Source: Ipomoea triloba
Taxonomy: Eukaryota; Streptophyta; Magnoliopsida; Solanales; Convolvulaceae
NCBI RefSeq assembly: GCF_003576645.1
Contig: NC_044924.1
Span: forward strand, 25,509,757-25,573,756
DNA: 64,000 bases
Reading direction: 5' to 3'
Made by a program: the position numbers and the translations under genes. This document shows, in pieces, positions 35,560 through 48,200 of this stretch. Each line of letters begins with the position of its first letter. Position 1 is the first letter of the stretch. The notes below the pieces were generated by a model that saw nothing but the letters and a program-made list of their open reading frames with translations, was not told where the DNA came from and did not search any database.

Positions 35560-37721
35560 ATACTTGGATTTTTCTGATTCGACATATTCATGTCCTCATT
35601 GTGGTGCATTATTTTGGTTGGAAGAACGAGTCAACAAATCAGTTGGTACTAAGAACCCCAAGTTTTCTCTTTGTTGTACTCATGGAAAAATTCAATTGCC
35701 AAAGCCATCAACTCCACCTCTTCAAATATATGGGTTGTTTTTCAATCAAGATGAGCAAAGCCAACACTTTTTAGAAAATATTAGGTCTTATAATAATATG
35801 TTTTGCTTTACATCAATGGGAGGAAAAATAGACAAGTTGATTAATAGTGGCGCCGGTCCACCTGTATTTAAATTGCATGGGCAAAGTTTTCATTTAATAG
35901 GAAGCTTGTTGCCACAACAAGGGGAAAAGCCGAAGTTCGGCCAATTGTATATTTATGACACTGAAAATGAAATCAACAATAGGATGAATGCAGTCGGGTA
36001 ATTTCAACATCTTATTCTACCATCCAATTTTAAGTATTCTTCATTATTATAATGTTAAAATATAGTTTTTTTAATTATTTTTTTCTTTACTATTGTTTAT
36101 GTAGATACAATGACAGTACCAAAAGATTGCATGTTGCTATTGTACAAAATATTAAAGATGTTTTGGATCAAAATAATGCTTTGGTGAAGACGTTTCGCAT
36201 GGCAAGAACACATATTGAAAATAACCCGACAACGGAGATCAAGATCAAATTGATAGGGAAGAGATCAAAAGATGCTCGGACATATAACTTGCCCCAAGTT
36301 CAAGAAGTTGCTGCTTTAATTGTCGGTGATTTAGATCCAAACATGTGAGAGCGTGACATATTGGTAGAAACAAAATATGGGAATCTTCAAAGAATCAATG
36401 AATTGAACCCGTCATGCCTACCACTGCAATACCCACTACTATATTCATATGGTGAAAATGGCTATAGAGAAGACATTCAATTTGTCGAGAATGGTGGTAG
36501 GGCATCAACAGCAAGAAACCGTGTAACTCCAAGGGAATATTTCTCTTTCTGTTCGCAAGATAGGTTGTATGAGACATCCACATTATTGTATGCAAGAAGG
36601 TTGTTACAACAATTTATTGTTGATGCTTATACTATGATAGAGTTTGGACGTTTACTCTACATTAGGACACACCAAAAAACTTTAAGGTGTGAATCTTATA
36701 AGTGTCTAACTGATGGTCTAACAAATGGAGAAGTAGATCCTACTACTCAAGGAAGGAGGATAATCTTGCCATAGAGTTTTACTGGAAAATGCAATGGTCA
36801 TTTGCAAAGCTATGGGTTATCCAAGCCTTTTTATTACTTTCACATGTAATCCGAAATGGCCTGAGATAGAAAGGTTTCTACAAGCACATAGAGTAAAGGC
36901 TGAAGATAGGCCATATATTATATGCCGGACGGTTTTCAAAATGAAGCTAAACGCTCTTATTACAGAGATTCGGAAAAATAATATTTTCGGGGTCGTTTCA
37001 GCTGGTAAATAATCTCAAAATTCAATTATACTATTATAATTAACATTCTTTTAGAACCCTAATTAAATTTATTTTTTTTGTGATCTATACAATTGAATTC
37101 TAAAAAAAAAGGTTACCACATGCGCACATTCTGGTATTCTTGGCAAAACATGATTCACCTAATACACCAAAAGATATAGACATGTGGATATTTGCTGAGA
37201 TTCCAAATGAGTTATATAATCCAGAGTATTACAAAGCCGTGGAAGAATTCATGATGCATGGTTGCTGTGGTTCAGCTAGGAAGAATTCACCTTGCATGTT
37301 AAATGGACGGTGTTCTAAATTCTTTCCAAATAAATATGTGCATAATTCAATGTTGGACATCGATGATTATCCAATTTATTGTAGGCGTGATAATGGTCGT
37401 ACGATAAAGAAGAATGACATCGATCTAGACAGTAGATTATTTGTTCCACAAACCAGGTATTTATTGTTGAAGTACATGGCTCATATTAATGTTGAATGGT
37501 GTAATCAGTCAAGATCAATCAAGTACTAATTCAAGTACGTCAACAAGGGTAATGATCGTGTAACTGCTGAGTTCTACAACAACACCGTTGAAGAATCCAT
37601 TGGAAAGGTGATAGATGAAATCAATATGTACTACGATTATAGTTTTATCTCACCATGCGAAGTTGCTTGGAGGATATTTGCATTTGATATACAATTTAAG
37701 AATTCATCAGTGGAACGTTTG
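35560..37721 (+). pseudogene. Helitron replicase (Rep/HUH) domain, broken
   Basis: The N-terminal region has a Cys motif (YSCPHCGALFW), then LHGQSFHLIGSLLP, followed after an intron near 35998-36105 by RYNDSTKRLHVAIV. Later come the Helitron signature LFITFTCNPKWPEI (36828-36870) and the HUH motif LPHAHILVFLAKHD (about 37110-37155). Breaks: TGA at 36346; TAG at 36772 followed by a short deletion where the family has about a dozen residues before MVICKAMGYP; an intron near 37009-37070 whose acceptor AG is missing; TAA just before the HUH block; and TAA at 37527. The catalytic His pair is present, but the frame is not translatable. Confidence 0.88.
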
Positions 37722-37947
37722 GGGCCTGTTTACCAACATAAAATTGTTTTCTGTTTTCAATTTTTCAGTTTTGAAAACTTGTTTACCTGGTTTTCGAAAT
37801 TCATTTTCCACTTAGTTAATTATGTACTATATTATAAACACACAAAATATTAAAATAAATAAAATGATTAGCAATTAATTAAAACTATGTTATTTCATGG
37901 CAAAATGTTATTACAAAACATTACAAATAAAATTGAGTACATTATCG

Positions 37948-38080
37948 CCAAAGGCCTTGTGGTCAAGCGGCATGAAGTGATTCTCTTAAGTGGGAGGTCA
38001 TGGGTTCGAGCCTCAGTGGGGGCAATGTTGACTTTGAGAAACTATATGGACAGATACTACATGTAACACGCACTTATAGC
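37948..38080 (+). repeat. tRNA-derived SINE-like sequence
   Basis: A box-A match tggtcaagcgg (37960-37970) and box-B match ggttcgagcc (38003-38012) have about 32 bp between them, as in a pol III promoter. The stretch after it (tcagtgggggcaatg) recurs, inverted, near 62690, which favours a SINE family over a tRNA gene; no cloverleaf was evident. Confidence 0.6.
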
Positions 38081-39388
38081 ATTTGATGTTATATCTAATT
38101 GTATGGTATCATTTCCAACTCCACTGGTGCTTCCACCATTTTGTTTCTTCCAAGTTATTTATCTAAGTAAATATGCAATCATTAATATATTGCAGCCCTT
38201 TTAAACAAATACATATACTAATAACAAAGTGTTGTACATTTTCATTAAGTGTAGAATTACAATAGCAACAAATGTAAGTTATAATAGTAAATCAGCATGT
38301 ATTTGCTATTTCCTACACATATACTGAATTGCAAACTGTAGTACACATATCAAGTGAATGCCCAGAAAATATTCATTGATCAAATATTCAAAAGTGGCAA
38401 GAATAATAATATGGAGCAATAATTATGAGCCTGTCAAAGGTTTTCATCTTGGTTGGGACTTTGATCACACTACCATGAAAACTGAAAACATAATAACCAA
38501 GGAAACTAAAAAGAATTCCAATGTAGGTTTGAATGATAAAATTATTTAGCATTAACAGTAGGTCAATTGCATAATATCCAGCTTAAGATTATTTTTTTAA
38601 TTAGTAATACTAATCAAAAAGGCAAACATGGTTAGCAGGGTATACTTGCTAAAAGCAGAAAAAAGAAACCCCAAAATGGATCACATGTCCCTTATGCCTG
38701 ACATGATATAGCTTAATCTATAACAAATGCATAAGCTGCGCTGCACATTTAATTGCCAATAATCAACAATAGCACAGAGCATCCTAGACAAAGCACAATG
38801 GCTTGATTGGAAGTGAGAAATGACAATGCATAATAAGTAGGTCTGCAATATAGTACTAAAAAAAAAAGTAATGTCTACAATAGATAATGCATAATATCCT
38901 AAAGGCAACTACTAGTGATGTGATTCTAAAGGCCATAATATCCTATTAAGGTATGAAGATCATCTAGACCCAATCACATGGTTCAAGCTCAATAAAACAC
39001 TATTGATCAAGAGGAATATTGAAGCCTTGATCATTGTATATTGTGGAGAGAAGAGGACATACACTTAACATTCAACTAGCCTACAAGAAGAAGTAAAGAA
39101 AAGTTTGGTATAACTTTTGATATGTGTTTAAGTTGCCTGGTGTTTCTTTTTATACAGAACAAGATGAAGGGCTCAAGAAATTGAAGGAGACAATATAAGC
39201 ACCAAACATATTGCATTGACTCAATGAAGAACTTGGCTTGCTAACAAGACTCATCGTATGTGTGTTCCTTATTGTTAATTCATCAACATAGATATATGTT
39301 TTAGTATATGTACTCATATCACCTTAAGCTATCTTTTTTCTGAAAACTCATTCTTTAAGAACTGTTTGTGAATTTCAGGGGTTGTTTA

Positions 39389-41418
39389 TGTTGGGAATAT
39401 TTGTTATTAGGTTTTGATGATACCAAAAATGTGTTAGAATTTATTTGTAATTATTAGTCTCCAAAAGAAGAAAATGAAGAAACATCAAGTTCAGTAAACT
39501 GCTACAGTGACTTCGAGAGGTGCTACAGTACCATTCGCATGAGGCACTTTTGAACGAAGTTTTGAGGCCGAAGAAGAAGACAATAATCCATGAGAGGAGG
39601 ATGGAAAAGGAGTTTGGATGTCATAGAATAAGGATATGATCCACGAGAGGTGGATTGGAAAGCCAAAGTACTCGTGAGAGGTAGATTAAAATGGTTGCAA
39701 GACATCAAGTTCGCGCTGCTACAGTAATTCGAGAGGTGCTACAGTACCATCCGCAGGAGACGTTTTTGAATGGAGTTTTGAGGCCAAAGAAGAACATAAA
39801 AATCCACGAGAGGTGGATGGGAAAGGAGTTTGGATGTCATAGAAGAAGGATATAACTCACGAGAGGTGAATTGGAAAGCCAAAAGACTCGTGAGAGGTGG
39901 ATCAAAATGGCTGCGAGACATCAAATTTTCGAGAGATGCTACAGTACTATTGCTACAGTGAATTCGAGAGTTCGAGAGATCGATCGAGAGGTTCGAGAGA
40001 TCACAAGAGATGAAAACTCGATGCTACAGTGAAATTGCTACAGTACTCGAGAGGTGAATAGTACTATTACTACAGTGACGCGAATAGTACTATGGCTACA
40101 GTACTCACGAAAAATACTCAGATGAAATTGGTTCAATGAGTATTATTCTAGCAAGAAGACTTTTGGAAGAAGAAGTTGCGAGAGGTATGAAGAAATCCTT
40201 CAAGCTAGTTCAAGATTCAACTAAGGAATTAATTATACACTTGGAAGATGTCACATGGGAAAAGGTAATATGGGTGACAATATTTTATTTGAAAGAGTTC
40301 AAATAAAATTCAAAGTGATCAGGAGAAAGCTAAAGATGGAGAATGGGCATGAATATTTTATTCAAGAAAGATGGGCTCAAGATAGTGGAAAGAATATTAA
40401 ATCAAGCATGAAGACAAAGTTTCTTATCAACATGCAAGACACCATACGGGAATTATGGGAGTGGAATATTTTATGGAAGATTCAAGTGGGATTTTAGATC
40501 AAGCTAGCACATGGGATACAAATTAAGGTGGAGCTTCAACGGGTAAAGTATGGAGACTTGAACAAGGAAATATTTTATCAACTCCACTAAGCACGTGAAG
40601 GAGACAAAAATTAATGTGGGTTGTTTGGCAGATTTGGACTGCTGCCAAACGGTCAAATTAGCAACGGGAATATTTCTTCCCAAATATAAAACCCCAAGGC
40701 TTAGAAGAAAAGAATACCAAGGTTGAATACAAGGATACCAAGAGTGAATACAAGAAGAGAAAATACCGTGGGGAATACGAGACAGTGAATGCACATACAG
40801 AAAAGAGAGGAAAAGCTCAGCTTCGAGACATAAAAAATCCAGTGTGCATATTCTAAGCTTAAAAGATAAAAGAATCACTTTGATTCTTTTGCTAGTCCAG
40901 CACAAACACAACAACACCAACTTTCGAAGGGAAGTTTTGAGTAGGCAGTGAAGGATAGGTGGACGGTGCGGCCATTCGCTATCTCAAGGATTGTCAGGCA
41001 GTGAAGGATAGAAAGACGGTGCGGCTGTTTTCTATCTCAAGGATTGCCAAGAAGGGAAGAAGCGGGTTGCTTCTGTCCAGACTTTGTATTGGTGATAATA
41101 CATAGTGGATTTGCTCCTTGGAGTGAAAGGAGAACAGTGGATGTAGGCTGCGTTGGCCGAACCACTTAAATTCCTCTCTTGCACTTTACTTTACTATTAT
41201 TATTATTATTGTGCAACTAACCCCATAACTCTTATTCACACGAGCACACAATTTACAAAACGCTACAATCATATTTTTACGCAAGCTTGAGACTTCCGCT
41301 GCAAGGAAATTTATTTCCTTAATTCTTTTCAGCTCACTTTGAGTTAGAATCGAAAATTTGATAAAGTCTATTCAACCCCCCCTTCTAGACTTTATAGCTT
41401 GCTCATTCGGGACCAACA
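39389..41418. mobile_element. 2.0-kb solo LTR inside the Harbinger-like element
   Basis: Ends TGTTGGGAATATTTG and TTCGGGACCAACA, with the perfect 5-bp duplication gttta at 39384-39388 and 41419-41423. It belongs to the same family as the split LTR at 26541. It holds two imperfect direct repeats of 216 bp starting tcgagaggtgctacagtacc at 39513 and 39729, and many further gctacagt and cgagagg words up to 40110. Confidence 0.87.
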
Positions 41419-42315
41419 GTTTACTTCTTTAGGAATAATTGCACAAGGAATCACTGAACTAAATTGCTACAATGTTCACACTGTCAAATGTAAGGGCTCC
41501 AAATATTTCCAAATAAAATTGCACATCAAAAATAAAATATAATGAAATGGTATTCGTTGAGATGAAGCTAAACTATTTGAACAGAATTTACATTAATTGC
41601 ATAAAAAAATATACACCTAAAATTCTTTAGATTTGTTCTGTAAGGGCTCCAAACCTATCCTGTAAGGGATCCAAAAACATAAATAAAATATATTGAAATA
41701 TTATTCTTTGATATCAAGATGCCTTACCCTGGAATGAACTCATCGACGGTACACAGAATCGGACCGGAGCGAGACTGAGTTGTGAGTGTCACCGCGTCTG
41801 GTATAGAGCTATTGGATGCCCATGCCTGAGTTGTGAAGGAGTTGAAGGATACGCTGTAGATGAAGATGAGAGAGTCGTCGAGTAAGGATTACCTCTCGTC
41901 GTCGCCGAGTACGGACTACCGTTGCCCACTTAGCCCTAGTCTCGTCATCGCCGAGTCTGGTATAAAGTTCTGAAGGATGAGTGATTAATGGGAGTTTGAG
42001 GGGAATTGAAGGCTTGAAGCTGTGAGATGGTGGATTGGTGGCCGTGAAACAGAGAGACAGTGATAGAGTGAAGAAGAAAAGCGAGGAAGAAAGGGAATAA
42101 AAGCTGAGGCCAGGAATCGATGCCTTTAATTTCATTGTTCACCCGTGTGTTTTCAAACAGAAAACATATTTTGAGTGTGTTTTAGATTTCCTATTAAATG
42201 GAGAATTATTCTCTATTTTGAAAATATGAAATAACATTAGTAAACACGTTCTTGTTTCCAAAATTTGGAAAATTTTCTGGAAATTTTGGAAAATTTTTTG
42301 TTAGTAAACAGACCC

Positions 42316-44638
42316 TTGAGTTTCCATCTTCCTAATGAGCAATCCATTATATTTGATGATGGTGATAATGTTGACGATGTTGTTAATCGTCCCATTGTGT
42401 CCCAAAGTATGTTCATCGCATGGTTTGAAGCAAATATGAAGTACGAGGATGCCAAGTGTTTAACTTATTCAGAAATGCCAAGAAAATTTGTTTGGAAGAA
42501 AGACAAAAGAGAATGGCATCCTAGGCAAAGAAATTTTACAATTGGCAGGATTTTCTATGTTCCGCCAAATTGTGGTGAACTATTTTATCTGAGGTGTTTA
42601 CTAAACTTGGTTAGGGGCCTGAAAAGTTTTGAAGATATCAAATTGGTTGATGGAGTACACTATACCTCATTTAGAGATGCATGTTATGCAAGAGGATTGA
42701 TTGAGGATGATAAAGAATATGTGGACGCAATTTATGAGGCATCACTATGGTCAACTATATATTCTTTAAGGGAACTATTTGTAACTTTGTTGACGTCAAA
42801 TGCAATGTCAAAGTCAGAAATGGTATGGGACGCTGTTTGGATACATCTGGTAGAGGATGTTGAATATCATGCAAGGAAATGTATAGGAATTCCAGGTACG
42901 TATATATTTCAATTTGTTTCTTTCAAAATTAGTACCAAGATTCTTGCTAATTGCATTACTTTTAATCTTCATGTAGATTTAGTTCTGATAGATACACAAA
43001 AGAAAAACTATACTTTGCTAGAAATTGAAAAATTATTGCATGGTTGCAACAAGTCATTAGGAGATTATCCATCAAAGTCTATACCAGATGGAATTACTAA
43101 TTCTTTTTTTTTTGGAAATCGGTTGGTGTATGAAGAACTAGCATATGATCAGCAAGCCTTAAAAGGAGAACATGACGTTTTGGTTGGAAAACTAACTAAG
43201 GAGCAGTTAGTTATCTACAATAAAGTTATGTTAGATGTGGATAACAATAAACGTGGCTTATTTTTGTCTATGGATATGGTAGTACCGGGAAAACCTTTTT
43301 ATGGAAAGTAATGTCAGCTGCTTTAAGGTCAAGAGGAGAGATTGTTCTAAATGTTGCATCGAGTGGTATAGATTTGTTATTGCTACCCGGTGCTAGGACT
43401 GTCCACTCAAGGTTTGCAATACCAATCTCTATAAATGAAGACTCAACATGCAACATCAAGCAAGGTAATCCATTAGCTGAACTCATTGTTAAAGCAAAGC
43501 TCATCATTTGGGATGAAGCCCCTATGATGCATAAGCATTGTTTTGAAGCATTAGATAGAACAATGAGAGACATATTGAGATTCTCTAATAATACAAGCTC
43601 AACAAAGACTTTTGGTGGTAAAACTGTTGTCCTAAGGGGTGATTTCAGACAAATTCTTCCAGTTATTCCCAAAGGCACAAGACAAGACATTGTACAAGCA
43701 AGTATAAATTCTTCATATCTGTGGAATAATTGTGAAGTCTTGCATTTAATCAAAAATCTCAGATTGCGTAGTATTACAGCTAAAGAAGAAGTTGAGAAAT
43801 TAGAAAATTTTGCCAAGTGGATTACTAATTTAGGTGATGGCAAACTTGGTGATAACAGTGATGGGGAATGCAATATAATTATTCCTTTGCAGTTTGTATT
43901 GCAAAGCCAAGGAGATCCTATCAAAGAGATTGTTGAGCACACCTTTCCTTCATACGTGACTGGTAACATAGATCCTAAATAACTCAAGAGTCGAGCAATA
44001 TTGGCACCAACATTAGATGTTGTGGATCACGTGAATGAATACATGAACAATATGAATCAAGTTTCATCGAAGACCTATTTAGGTCGTGATTCTGTTTGCA
44101 AGGCTGATACCAATGCTAATATCTTAGCTGAAGTCCACACTACTGAATTTTTAAACAGTTTGAGGTGTTCTGGTGTACCAAACCATTCCATATCATTAAA
44201 GGTTGCATCTCCAATAATGCTTTTGAGGAATATTGACCATTCAATGGGTCTTTGTAATGGAACACGATTGATTGTCTCCAAATTAAGGAACCATGTCATT
44301 GAAGTCAAGATATTATGTGGAAATCAGGCAGGGACAAATGTCTTGATACCGCGGCTGACATTGACTCCTTCAGATCCAAAACTTCATTTTAAATTTCAAA
44401 GAAAGCAATTTCCTATTATGTTGTCTTATGCAATAACAATAAACAAAAGCCAAAGACAAACTTTGTCACAGGTGGGTTATTATTATAGAAACCTGTTTTT
44501 AACCATGGACAGTTATATGTGGCAGTTTCGCAAATTAGTAATCCTGATGGGCTAAAAATTTTAATTTGTGATGAAAGCAGAGACTTCTTAAACTGTACTC
44601 CAAATGTGGTGTACAAAGAAATTTTTAATAATTTGTAA
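42316..44638 (+). pseudogene. Helitron PIF1-type helicase domain, broken
   Basis: The frame resumes with SFHLPNEQSIIFDDG and EMPRKFVWKKDKREWHPRQR, has a likely intron at 42895-42975 (gtacgtat...catgtag), then KLTKEQLVIYNKVMLD. Walker A GYGSTGKTFLWKV (about 43272-43310) lies one frame over, so a base was lost in the T run near 43265. Walker B region AKLIIWDEAPM, then GKTVVLRGDFRQILPVIP, ASPIMLLRNIDHSMGLCNGT and INKSQRQTLSQVG follow. A TAA lies at 43980 and another frameshift near 44485, after which GQLYVAVSQISNPDGL runs to the stop at 44638. Length and order match an autonomous Helitron helicase, now dead. Confidence 0.9.
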
Positions 44639-45227
44639 TTGTATTTTTTATTGCATAATAAAACAATTTCTTTTTAATGTCATTTTATATTTAAAGAGTT
44701 AAATATGTTTAAACTAACTATTTATTAATGGCCGCACGGGAACAATACTAGTTTATCATTTATTCTTTTCTATATTAGACTATATTTATTTATTTGTGCA
44801 CGGCAATTATTACTAGTTTAATTTTGCCCTTAGACATTGGTTAATGGCCGTGTATCGCACGATTGTAATACTAGTTCATCATTTACTTTTTTGTGCGTGC
44901 AATTATTACTAGTTACTAGTTTAAAATTAAAACCCCTAATTAGCTTGAGCTCCTCCTATTAGCGTTTCACTCGTGGCTCCTGTGGCTGCGTCTCTGCGAC
45001 CTCAACGGCTCAACCTGCGACCTCAACGGCTCAACCTGCGACCTCACTCTCACCGACGGGCGACGGCGGCGCTACACCGACGGGCGACGGCGGCGTGCAA
45101 AATGAACAGCTGTTTTTGTCTGATTTCTTTTGCTTTTATTTATATATATATATAGATAAATGCTGGGAATCCAATTCGTGCCGGATAGTACTTAGTAGAA
45201 GATTTTAACTTTTTGCCGAAATTGACA
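44639..45227 (+). other. Helitron 3' end and OXA2 upstream region
   Basis: The left part holds repeated Helitron termini up to about 44919. Then comes GC-rich sequence with a 21-bp repeat (cgacctcaacggctcaacct..., from about 44987) and a repeated gacgggcgacggcggcg (45053 and 45079). The immediate upstream region of OXA2 follows. Confidence 0.6.
45138..45158 (+). promoter_or_regulatory. Possible TATA region of OXA2
   Basis: The stretch tttatttatatatatatata lies about 70-90 bases before the ATG at 45228, a plausible TATA position given a short 5' UTR. It is also simply a TA run, so the call rests on position alone. Confidence 0.3.
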
Positions 45228-48200
45228 ATGCGGAACTTCTTACAACGGAAACTGCTCCGTCGCTCTCCATCCTTGTCAGCCTGCTACTATTCTTCGTACT
45301 CCTTTGCACAATCATACGATTCCGATCACTGGCGGCGGCAGCAGCAGCACCATTTTATCCTCCCATTGTCACCGTCGCGATCTGTGTTGTCTTCGCCTGC
45401 TAGCGCTCAACAATTTCTAGTGCCTTTCTGTGTTTGTTCCATCTCCCGTTCTTTCTCAACCCGTGAATCTGCCTCCATTGAAGGCGTTCCATGTCAAGAC
45501 AACGACTTTACGGCGAGTCAGTCTGCTACGCCGGCTGACCTATTTCTTGGCTGCGATGTAGTTGGTGGTGGGAGTGTTGAAGAACCTATTCTTCCAGTTC
45601 GCGTTTTGATTTCGTTGCTAGATGGCTACCACGACCTCACGGGGTTCCCATGGTGAGCCTCAAAATGAATTTTTTTTTTGTCAATTTGCTTTAGTTAATA
45701 AATTTTGATTATTATTCTCAGATAAGAACTCTTTGAACTATGATTCTGATCTGTCCCTTTCATTACTACCCGAAACTTGATTGGAATGCTTTGGACTTTT
45801 GGGAAGTGTTCTAGACTTCTAGCTTTTTCTATCTAGTCTTGTATTTATTTTTAAGCACTATGATATTGCATGAGTGGCATGGATTTTTGATCTCATAGGT
45901 GGGCTGTTATTGCTTCTGGAACATTGGCAATGAGGCTTGCACTATTTCCATTTGTAGTGTTGCAACTTCACAAGTTGAAGAGGATTGGAGAGCTACTTCC
46001 CAAGTGTGAGGCTTTGTTTCTCAATTATGATGTATGTTCATTGTTTATTATCTTAGAAGGCATACTTTGGTAAAAAAAAAACTTGCAAGTCGAATATTAA
46101 TTGTTCCTTTTGTGCTTTGTGACTTATTCACTTTACTTAAGTGTTATCTCAATATTCTGGTTAAAAATTGAAACAACCAAGGCATTCACCTTATTTGTTT
46201 TTCTACATTGTTCAAGTGCCTCCTCCTTTTCCACCACCTATGTCAGGAAGGACATTCAAAGATCAATTTCAACACTTCAGGAGAGAGAAAAGTGCAGCAG
46301 GTGGTCCTTCGCTTTTATGGTTCATTGCATCATTCGCTGTCCAGGTATTCTGTTAGCTTATTTTCATATTTTCTTTTACCTTTGCTTTATATTAATGTTT
46401 TTCTCTATGGTGACAGAGTAGTGATCTTGTCATTCGTATGCATTTACTTGAACTGTGAAACTGAGCAATTGATGTGAAAACTAATTAGAAGTAACACATT
46501 TGCTTTCATGGCTGCTATTTCAATGTATTTATGGGTTTATAGATTAGCTTCTTGTGATTGCCATGTATTTGTCTACCTAAATCTCTTGTGAAAAATTCTA
46601 GGTATATAACATGCATTATATGTATTCAAAATGAAGATGAAATAAGAAAGAAAAAATATAAAAAGTATTCACTGTTGACTAAAAATTCTGTAGTTGTAAA
46701 TCTGTTATTTTTCAGAATTTTTTGATCATAATGATATTAATTTTGGATGACTACCAGATGAGAAATGGGGGCAAAACAATTTAAGGAGAATTAATAAAAG
46801 AGATTTTAAATTATGTTCAAAAGTTTGATTAAAATTCTTTAAAAACCATGAAGTGAAATAGAAAGCAATGAAAAGACAATAACAATGACGGCAAGAGGGT
46901 TGATTATATGATGAATTGTAGTTGAGATGTTTTGAAGGTGGCACAAGATGATTTTTGGCACTTATTTTCATTGGATGATATTTATATTTTTGCTTTTCTC
47001 TTGAGTTCAACATTCTAATGTACCTTGGTGATATACAAAATTAAGAAAAGAGAAAAAGACTTTTCCAGGTTCCCTAGTTTATGGTTTCTCATATCTCTAC
47101 TTCTTTTTGAAGTAGATACATTGTTGTAAAAATCGCTAGGCACCTAGTGTTTAGGATTCTCCTAGTAGGTGCCCAATTCTATATTTTTTTTTTTTTAATA
47201 TATATATATTATATACATTTGGCTCCTAGTTTATTTTATTAGACTTGTAGCATGTATTTCTCTCATAAAATATAAATTTCCAATAGGCAATATCACATAA
47301 TACTTAAAACACATAATATTCCAATCATAGCACATTAACACATTTAAATGAAACAAACAAAATAAAAAAAATATTGGTCACCTACTTGGTTGATCGCATA
47401 AAAGGCTAAAATTCCAGTCTTCCCAATGGTCTAATGGCTCCTAGGCGACTAGTGAAGCTAATTTTAACAACATTGAATAGATATAATACTTTACCAGTTG
47501 TCCATATATTATTGTATTCAACCAACCATGTACTGTTTGTGTGCCTTGTTATATAGTTTTTGCAAAGTAAACATCTTATTAAAGGTTACCAAGGGGAGTA
47601 AAATCCATATACCAAATAAGCTAAAAAAAGGGATCTAGAAAACTATAAAAGCTTGATACTATCCAAAAGATCTATCAAGGTTATTTTCATTTTGAGGATT
47701 TTGGAGAAAAGGCAAAAGAAATAGGTTTCCCCATTTGTTGTTTAAGTTTGGTTCATATCATAGGCTCTGTTGAGACATAATGGAGCATTATCTGGAGCAT
47801 TATCAGCAGTGGAGCATTATAATATTAGCTAGATAATGTAGTATTAGCTGTGTAGTGGAGTAGTGGAGTATTATTAGGAATAATGGGCAGATTTTCAGGC
47901 CCCTTGTCTGATTTCTCCTTAGTATATATATGTGTACCAATGTATGTATGAACACACACTGAAATGAAGGAAACAAGAGAGTTTCAGCTTCTGTATTTAG
48001 TTTATTAACAAGAAAGAATCGTCACTTGTTAGAAGTAGCTCGGGCTATTTTATTTCAAATGAGAGTGTCTAAGGTTTTTTGGTCTGATGCGGTTCATACT
48101 GCATGTTTTCTTATCAATCGGATGCCTTCGTCTGTCCTTCAAGGTCAAATCCCTTATTCTCTTGTATATCCGACAGAACCCCTTTTTCATCTCCCTCCAA

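Larger units (their letters stand above)
37722..42315. mobile_element. Harbinger-like element inserted in the Helitron ORF
   Basis: The ends GGGCCTGTTTACCAACATAA and inverted GGGTCTGTTTACTAACAAAA form a terminal repeat of about 22 bp. The 3-bp duplication ttg lies at 37719-37721 and 42316-42318. Removing the element restores the Helitron frame exactly at VERL|SFHLPNE, which confirms both borders. The TIR resembles PIF/Harbinger elements, although their usual target is TTA/TAA. No transposase was recognised. It carries a SINE-like copy and a solo LTR; a minus-strand frame at 41809-42135 near its right end is of unknown significance. Confidence 0.86.
35288..44919 (+). mobile_element. Degenerate autonomous Helitron (5' end not located)
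   Basis: Plus-strand sequence encodes the Helitron replicase-helicase in two blocks (about 35560-37721 and 42316-44638), interrupted by a Harbinger-like element. Downstream, several CTAG|T 3' termini occur at 44748, 44813, 44871 and 44909/44916, preceded by GC-rich stretches such as ggccgtgtatcgcacg. The 5' TC terminus was not identified. The element ends about 310 bp before the OXA2 start codon. Confidence 0.82.

Noticed and set aside
37960..38012. A functional tRNA gene
   Set aside because: Box A and B matches are present but no cloverleaf or acceptor stem could be formed, and a similar inverted copy near 62690 points to a SINE.
44973..45155. Repeat-containing open frame MAPVAASLRPQRLNLRPQRL just upstream of OXA2
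   Set aside because: It is a translation of short GC-rich DNA repeats at the end of the Helitron region, with no conserved sequence or splice support.
46147..46344. Alternative longer OXA2 exon 3 starting at gcattcacc
   Set aside because: It is open, but it would add residues absent from the family. The donor at 46006 with the acceptor at 46217 gives the conserved LLPKLPPPFPPP.
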